From SIG307 sp045596385 (GTDB taxonomy: Bacteria; Bacillota; Clostridia; Lachnospirales; Lachnospiraceae): a stretch of DNA of 64,000 nucleotides. The position numbers and the translations under genes were made by a program. Every line of letters starts with the position of its first letter. Position 1 is the first letter of the stretch. This document shows, piece by piece, positions 59,959 through 64,000 of this stretch. The notes below the pieces were generated by a model that did no database searches, was not told the DNA's origin, and was given only the letters and a program-made list of their open reading frames with translations. The stretch is from positions 1-64,000 of the forward strand of contig JAZOCC010000008.1 in the NCBI GenBank assembly GCA_045596385.1, written 5' to 3'.

Positions 59959-60672
59959 ATGCTTGAATTAAGAAATGTTTCTTATTGTGTAGATAATGAG
60001 GGCGAGGAAAAATACATTTTAAAGGATATCAGTTTGACCATAGAGGATCGTTTTGTGGCAATTACCGGCCCGAACGGCGGCGGAAAGTCTACCCTTGCGA
60101 AAGTATTGGCAGGCATTATTCAGCCGACAAGCGGTCAGATTATATTTGACGGAGAGGATATTACGAATCTGTCCGTTACCGAACGTGCCAAGAAAGGCAT
60201 CAGCTTTGCATTTCAGCAGCCGGTGCGCTTTAAGGGTATTACCGTAAAGGATTTAATCAGTCTGGCGGCCGGCAAGAAGCTTTCCGTGGCAGAGGTTTGT
60301 AACTATTTGTCCGAGGTAGGGCTTTGTGCGAAGGATTACGTAAACCGGGAAGTAAATGCCAGCCTTTCCGGCGGTGAGTTAAAGCGTATTGAAATCGCAA
60401 CGGTCATGGCAAGAGGAACGAAGCTTTCAATTTTTGACGAGCCGGAAGCGGGGATTGATTTATGGAGTTTCCAGAATCTCATTCGTGTATTTGAAGAGAT
60501 GCATGATAAAATTCAGGGGTCTATTTTGATTATCTCCCATCAGGAACGCATTCTAAATATTGCGGATAAGATTGTGGTGATTGCGGGCGGTGAGCTTGAG
60601 AATGTCGGTACTAAAGAAGAAATTCTGCCGGGACTTTTAAGCAAGGCAGGCGCATGCAGTAAGGTAAAGTAA
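59959..60672 (+). CDS. sufC: SufC-type iron-sulfur cluster assembly ATPase
   Basis: A 237-residue ABC ATPase without membrane domain: Walker A GPNGGGKST, Q-loop FAFQQPVRFKG, signature NASLSGGELKR, Walker B LSIFDEPEAGIDLWS, switch ISHQ. The EAGID and FQQP forms are typical of SufC and not of transporters. The SufB/D-like partner follows after 29 bp. No sufD, sufS or sufU is present. This is the minimal two-gene form (SmsCB-like) known in strict anaerobes. Confidence 0.92.
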   Translation: MLELRNVSYCVDNEGEEKYILKDISLTIEDRFVAITGPNGGGKSTLAKVLAGIIQPTSGQIIFDGEDITNLSVTERAKKGISFAFQQPVRFKGITVKDLISLAAGKKLSVAEVCNYLSEVGLCAKDYVNREVNASLSGGELKRIEIATVMARGTKLSIFDEPEAGIDLWSFQNLIRVFEEMHDKIQGSILIISHQERILNIADKIVVIAGGELENVGTKEEILPGLLSKAGACSKVK

Positions 60673-60701
60673 GAGCGTAAGGCGAAGACAGGAGAGGTTT
60701 T

Positions 60702-61619
60702 ATGGACGAAATACAAAGAACGTTACTGGAACAGATTGCGGGCCTTCATGAGGTGCCGGAGGGGGCTTATAACCTTCGTATTAACGGCGGTCTGGGAGGA
60801 AGAAATACCACCGCAAATATTGATATCGTGCCGAAGGAGGATGTTTCAGGTATCGATATTATCATTAAGCCGGGGACCAAAAACGAAAGTGTGCATATTC
60901 CGGTGCTTCTTTCCCAGACCGGCTTAAAGGAACTGGTATACAATGATTTTTATATCGGAGAGGATTGCGATGTGACGATTGTGGCAGGCTGCGGTATTCA
61001 CAACGGTGGCGATGCTGCTTCGGAGCATTCCGGGATTCATCGTTTCTTTTTAAAGAAGAATGCGAAGATTAAATATGTAGAGAAGCATTACGGCAGCGGC
61101 GAAGGTACCGGAGAGCGTATTATGAATCCGACCACGGAGATGGTGCTGGAGGAAGGCGCTTACATGGAGATGGATACCGTACAGATTAAGGGCGTCGATT
61201 CCACGAAGCGTGTGACAAAGGCAGAGCTTGGCGAGGGGGCGACCCTTGTAATTAAGGAAAAGCTTATGACCCACGGAAAGCAGTTTGCCGAAACGGAGTT
61301 TACGGTAGACTTAAACGGTGCGGGTTCCTCTGCAAATGTAATTTCCCGTTCCGTGGCAAAGGATACGTCCCATCAGGTGTTCTTATCCAAGATTAACGGA
61401 AACAATGCCTGCGCGGGTCACACCGAGTGTGATGCCATTATTATGGATTCTGCCAGCGTACGCGCGATTCCGGAGATTACGGCAAACCACTTAGAGGCCA
61501 GTCTTATTCATGAAGCGGCTATCGGTAAAATTGCCGGTGAACAGATTATTAAGCTGATGACGCTGGGACTTACGGAAGAAGAAGCGGAAGCGCAGATTGT
61601 CAACGGATTTTTAAAGTAA
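60702..61619 (+). CDS. sufB: SufB/SufD-type scaffold protein, short form
   Basis: A 305-residue protein of the SufBD beta-helix family, shorter than E. coli SufB (495). It lacks most of the N-terminal region. Core motifs seen are GIHNGGDAASEHSGIHRFFLKKNA, HGKQFAETEFTVDLNGAGSSANVISRSVAKD, GHTECDAIIMD and the C-terminal IPEITANHLEASLIHEAAIGKI. In the last, Glu and His resemble those used for cluster assembly. Pairs with SufC. AGGAGAGG precedes the ATG. Confidence 0.9.
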   Translation: MDEIQRTLLEQIAGLHEVPEGAYNLRINGGLGGRNTTANIDIVPKEDVSGIDIIIKPGTKNESVHIPVLLSQTGLKELVYNDFYIGEDCDVTIVAGCGIHNGGDAASEHSGIHRFFLKKNAKIKYVEKHYGSGEGTGERIMNPTTEMVLEEGAYMEMDTVQIKGVDSTKRVTKAELGEGATLVIKEKLMTHGKQFAETEFTVDLNGAGSSANVISRSVAKDTSHQVFLSKINGNNACAGHTECDAIIMDSASVRAIPEITANHLEASLIHEAAIGKIAGEQIIKLMTLGLTEEEAEAQIVNGFLK

Positions 61620-61668
61620 AGGACCGTCTGTTTTACTTGACAAAAAAGAAAAGCACGGTTAAAATAAA

Positions 61669-61703
61669 CAAAGACCGCTATTCCTTCGGAATGGCAGTCT
61701 TTG
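61669..61703 (+). terminator. Terminator of sufCB
   Basis: CAAAGACcGC-ATTCC/GGAAT-GCaGTCTTTG hairpin with TTC loop. Downstream (61740-61830) are two further short dyads, AGTCGGA/TCCGACT and GTACATC/GATGTAC. Confidence 0.75.
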
Positions 61704-61890
61704 TCCGATATAAAAGGGGAGGATAAGTTTTTTGCTTTCTTTTGTGTGCTTCGCTTCCGAGGGGGAGTCGGAAAGGAAGCTCCGACTGTTTTGTGTCGGT
61801 CGTACATCGTTTGATGTACCTGAGTATAGTATAGCCGGTATTTTGCCGCTTATACAAAAGATTTAATTTTTTTTCGAAAGGGACAGAACT

Positions 61891-62391
61891 ATGAGCTTAT
61901 TACAGGAGTGGCGTGAGGCCGCATATTCACTTGACATCAATTCCAAAGAAGGACAGTTGTTTTGGAATAATTATTTTGTAATCGAGAAGGGCATTTATGA
62001 GAAGCTTCTTTCCGATCCGGAACTGATAGAGGAAGGCACCGTAAAGCAGTTGGCGGAAAAATACGGCACCACCATTCAGATTATGGTCGGTTTCTTAGAC
62101 GGTATTAACGACAGCCTTGTAACTCCGAATCCGATTGAAGAGATGACCGAGGATACCCAGGTTCGTGTAGAGTGGGATAAGGAGAAGCTTTACTACAACA
62201 TGGTAGGCGCAGATGCATCCTGGCTGTACGAACTTCCGCAGTGGGACAACCTGTTGACTCCGGAGCGAAGAAAAGAGCTGTATTTAGAGCAGAAGAAGTC
62301 CGGTACGGTAGTAAAGGATAAGAAAATCGGTCGTAACGATCCGTGTCCGTGCGGTTCCGGTAAGAAATACAAGAAGTGCTGCGGGGCTTAA
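61891..62391 (+). CDS. SEC-C zinc-finger protein
   Basis: A 166-residue protein. The C-terminus is a complete SEC-C motif (GRNDPCPCGSGKKYKKCCGA), as in SecA. The preceding ~140 residues are helical, with LVTPNPIEEMTEDTQVRVEWDKEKLYYNM in the middle, and are not recognised as an enzyme. SEC-C proteins bind zinc and often nucleic acids or ribosomes; no precise role is assigned. GAAAGGGAC precedes the ATG. Confidence 0.8.
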   Translation: MSLLQEWREAAYSLDINSKEGQLFWNNYFVIEKGIYEKLLSDPELIEEGTVKQLAEKYGTTIQIMVGFLDGINDSLVTPNPIEEMTEDTQVRVEWDKEKLYYNMVGADASWLYELPQWDNLLTPERRKELYLEQKKSGTVVKDKKIGRNDPCPCGSGKKYKKCCGA

Positions 62392-62432
62392 GGATTAGGC
62401 GGAAGTTTTGCTAAAATAGGAAAGAATTTATT

Positions 62433-62477
62433 CGGACTGATGTCCCGTGAAAATCATGGGATGTCGGTCCGTTTTTT
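62433..62477 (+). terminator. Terminator after the SEC-C gene
   Basis: CGGAC-GA-TCCC pairs with GGGA-TC-GTCCG around an A/T-rich loop, followed by TTTTTTC. Confidence 0.82.
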
Positions 62478-62650
62478 CATGATAGGAAATTGCGCAATGT
62501 GTCAAAGTACGAAGTACTGCCGACACGAAAGAAAAGTCCGGGCAGACAACGGGAAACCGATGGAATACCGTTGACAAAATAAGGGCTTTGCAATAAGATA
62601 GAAGGTGGGAAAGAAGATACCATGTATTTAGGAAAGTTGGGATTGCAAGT

Positions 62651-64000
62651 ATGAGTAGACAAAGCTTTGGAAACGGACGACGCAGACGGGGGAAGAACCG
62701 TTACGCCGGCCCGGATTTCGGGAAATTATATAAGGAAAAGAAAAGTAACCGTTTACTCGGTTTTTTTGTGGTGCTGTTAATTTCGGCAGGAATCGGTGTG
62801 GGTGCTTATGCTTTGGCGGATTATCATTTGGATAAGAAGGAAGCAAAGACGGAGCAGGGGACACCGACCCCGGTGCCGGAAGCAACGCCGGAGGTGACGA
62901 ACGCTCCGGAGATGACACCGGAGGTTACGGGTACCGCTACGAGTGTTTATCCGGACGGATTTATGGCGGACTTTACGGATACCCGTGAAAGGGTGGATGC
63001 CAAGGGTATTTATGTGAATACGGCTTACCTGGGCAGGGGTAATTACCCGGATCTTGATGAGCTGATTGAAATGTTAGATGAGACGGAATTAAATGCCATG
63101 GTAATCGATATTAAGGATGACGTGGGAAGCATTTTGTTTGACGCACAACATCCTCTGGTTAACGAAATCGGTTCGGAGACTTTGTACATCAGAGATTTGC
63201 CGGCCTTTGTGGCAAAGCTTAAGGAACACGACATTTATTGTATTGCCCGTATTGTATGCTTTAAGGATCAGGTGGCAACGAAGAAGAATCCGGAGCTGGC
63301 GGTGCGTAACCATGACGGTTCCATTTACGTGGATAAGGAGGGGGAGCGTTGGCTCAACCCGTACAGCGAAAAGGCATGGGAATATATTGTGGAAATCGCG
63401 AAGGAAGCTGCGGAAGCCGGCTTTGACGAGATTAACTTTGACTATTTGCGTACTTCTGCATCCGGCTCCTTTACCCAAGCGGATTTTGGCGGCCTTAATG
63501 AAGGAAAGACAAAGATTGATGCCATTACCGGTTTTGTAAAATATGCCTGTCAGGAATTAAAGCCCATGGGCGTGTTTGTCAGCGGTGATGTATTCGGTAC
63601 GATTATTAACAGTGTGGCGGACGGTGAGAGTATCGGTCAGAGTTATGTGGAATTAAGCCGTTATCTGGATTATATCTGTCCGATGGTGTATCCGTCCCAT
63701 TACAGCTTCGGCTACGGCGGATTAAAGTATCCGGATACGAAGCCGTTCCAGCTGCTTTTGATGGAGCTGAAGTCTTCCGTGAAGAAGCTCTCCGTGATTC
63801 CGGAGGGAGAACATTGTGCCGAGGTACGTCCTTGGTTGCAGGATTTTACGGCCAGCTATCTTGGTGCCGGACGGTATGCTACCTACGGACCGCAGGAGAT
63901 TCGTGCCCAGATATCCGCGACCTATTCCGCCGGCTATGACGAATGGCTTTTGTGGAATGCTGCCATGTTCTTTACCGAGGAAGGAATGTTGCGGGATAAG
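62651..64000 (+). CDS. Membrane-anchored putative glycoside hydrolase (DUF4015-like), 3' end cut by window
   Basis: 450 codons are visible and the frame is open at the window end. Basic cytoplasmic start (RRRRGKNRYAG), membrane anchor (~34-56), a short Pro/Thr/Glu linker (TPTPVPEATPEVT), then from ~108 a (beta/alpha)-barrel-like domain. Family-typical runs are VDAKGIYVNTAYLG, NAMVIDIKDDVG, FDEINFDYLR, GVFVSGDVFG and YLDYICPMVYPSHYSFG. The DxD- and E-containing strands resemble the putative glycoside hydrolases of DUF4015. Substrate unknown. The ATG at 62651 lacks a strong ribosome binding site, so the start is moderately certain. Confidence 0.82.
   Translation, partial: MSRQSFGNGRRRRGKNRYAGPDFGKLYKEKKSNRLLGFFVVLLISAGIGVGAYALADYHLDKKEAKTEQGTPTPVPEATPEVTNAPEMTPEVTGTATSVYPDGFMADFTDTRERVDAKGIYVNTAYLGRGNYPDLDELIEMLDETELNAMVIDIKDDVGSILFDAQHPLVNEIGSETLYIRDLPAFVAKLKEHDIYCIARIVCFKDQVATKKNPELAVRNHDGSIYVDKEGERWLNPYSEKAWEYIVEIAKEAAEAGFDEINFDYLRTSASGSFTQADFGGLNEGKTKIDAITGFVKYACQELKPMGVFVSGDVFGTIINSVADGESIGQSYVELSRYLDYICPMVYPSHYSFGYGGLKYPDTKPFQLLLMELKSSVKKLSVIPEGEHCAEVRPWLQDFTASYLGAGRYATYGPQEIRAQISATYSAGYDEWLLWNAAMFFTEEGMLRDK

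Overview
The window reads as part of the chromosome of an anaerobic, motile member of the Lachnospiraceae (Clostridia). Supporting signs are a pyruvate formate-lyase locus, a minimal SufC-SufB iron-sulfur pair, flagellar rod genes next to an mbl-type mreB gene, a comF-yvyF pair, LytTR and GHKL regulators, DUF6472 and DUF6273 type proteins, and AAGGAGG ribosome binding sites throughout. The family assignment is inference from gene content; no rRNA is present. Nearly all of it is ordinary chromosome. The only clear mobile element is the edge of an IS256-type insertion sequence at 1-141.

Layout. 0-9 kb: IS edge, aminopeptidase P, a DUF3810 membrane protease, an sce7726-type protein, a 297-bp fold-back element, and a pyruvate formate-lyase operon in which the glycyl-radical domain is a separate small gene. 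9-15.4 kb: a two-gene replacement for PurH (PurO-like cyclohydrolase plus stand-alone AICAR transformylase), a BlaI/BlaR1-like pair with a secreted protein, a MATE pump, purC. 15.4-22.3 kb: a 91-bp tandem repeat array with strong RNA-like folding, a two-domain cyclophilin lipoprotein, a Pro/Thr-repeat lipoprotein, tRNA-Gly(GCC) with a nearby copy of its 3' end, a LysR regulator with a membrane partner, an HTH protein, and a structured repeat. 22.3-29 kb: heterodimeric ABC exporter, a second large fold-back, a soluble GHKL kinase with a LytTR regulator, aroC. 29-39.6 kb: a c-di-GMP phosphodiesterase, then mbl-flgF-flgG-flgJ-like, recD2, comF and yvyF. 39.7-50.5 kb: cvfB, acyl-ACP thioesterase, CPBP protease, the small motility protein yjfB, trxB, an NlpC/P60 hydrolase, an AraC regulator divergent from lacZ-galK. 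50.6-64 kb: infC-rpmI-rplT with an attenuator and an AUU start, lipoprotein, second copy of the structured repeat, LiaF-like/DUF4097 pair, pbp-luxS, yigZ, sufCB, a SEC-C protein and a truncated glycoside-hydrolase-like protein.

The least explained part is the set of structured intergenic elements. One family has two full copies (22196-22329 and 53670-53802) and one partial copy (22122-22190). These copies share near-identical islands and a closing stem, while two hairpins differ in sequence but keep their fold, as in a structured RNA. Two other elements (4041-4337 and 26158-26412) are 250-300 bp imperfect palindromes with branched centres. The 91-bp array at 15472-15770 and the tRNA-flanked segment at 18812-18956 are also strongly folded.

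All functional calls rest on reading the sequence and on remembered family features; no database search was run.
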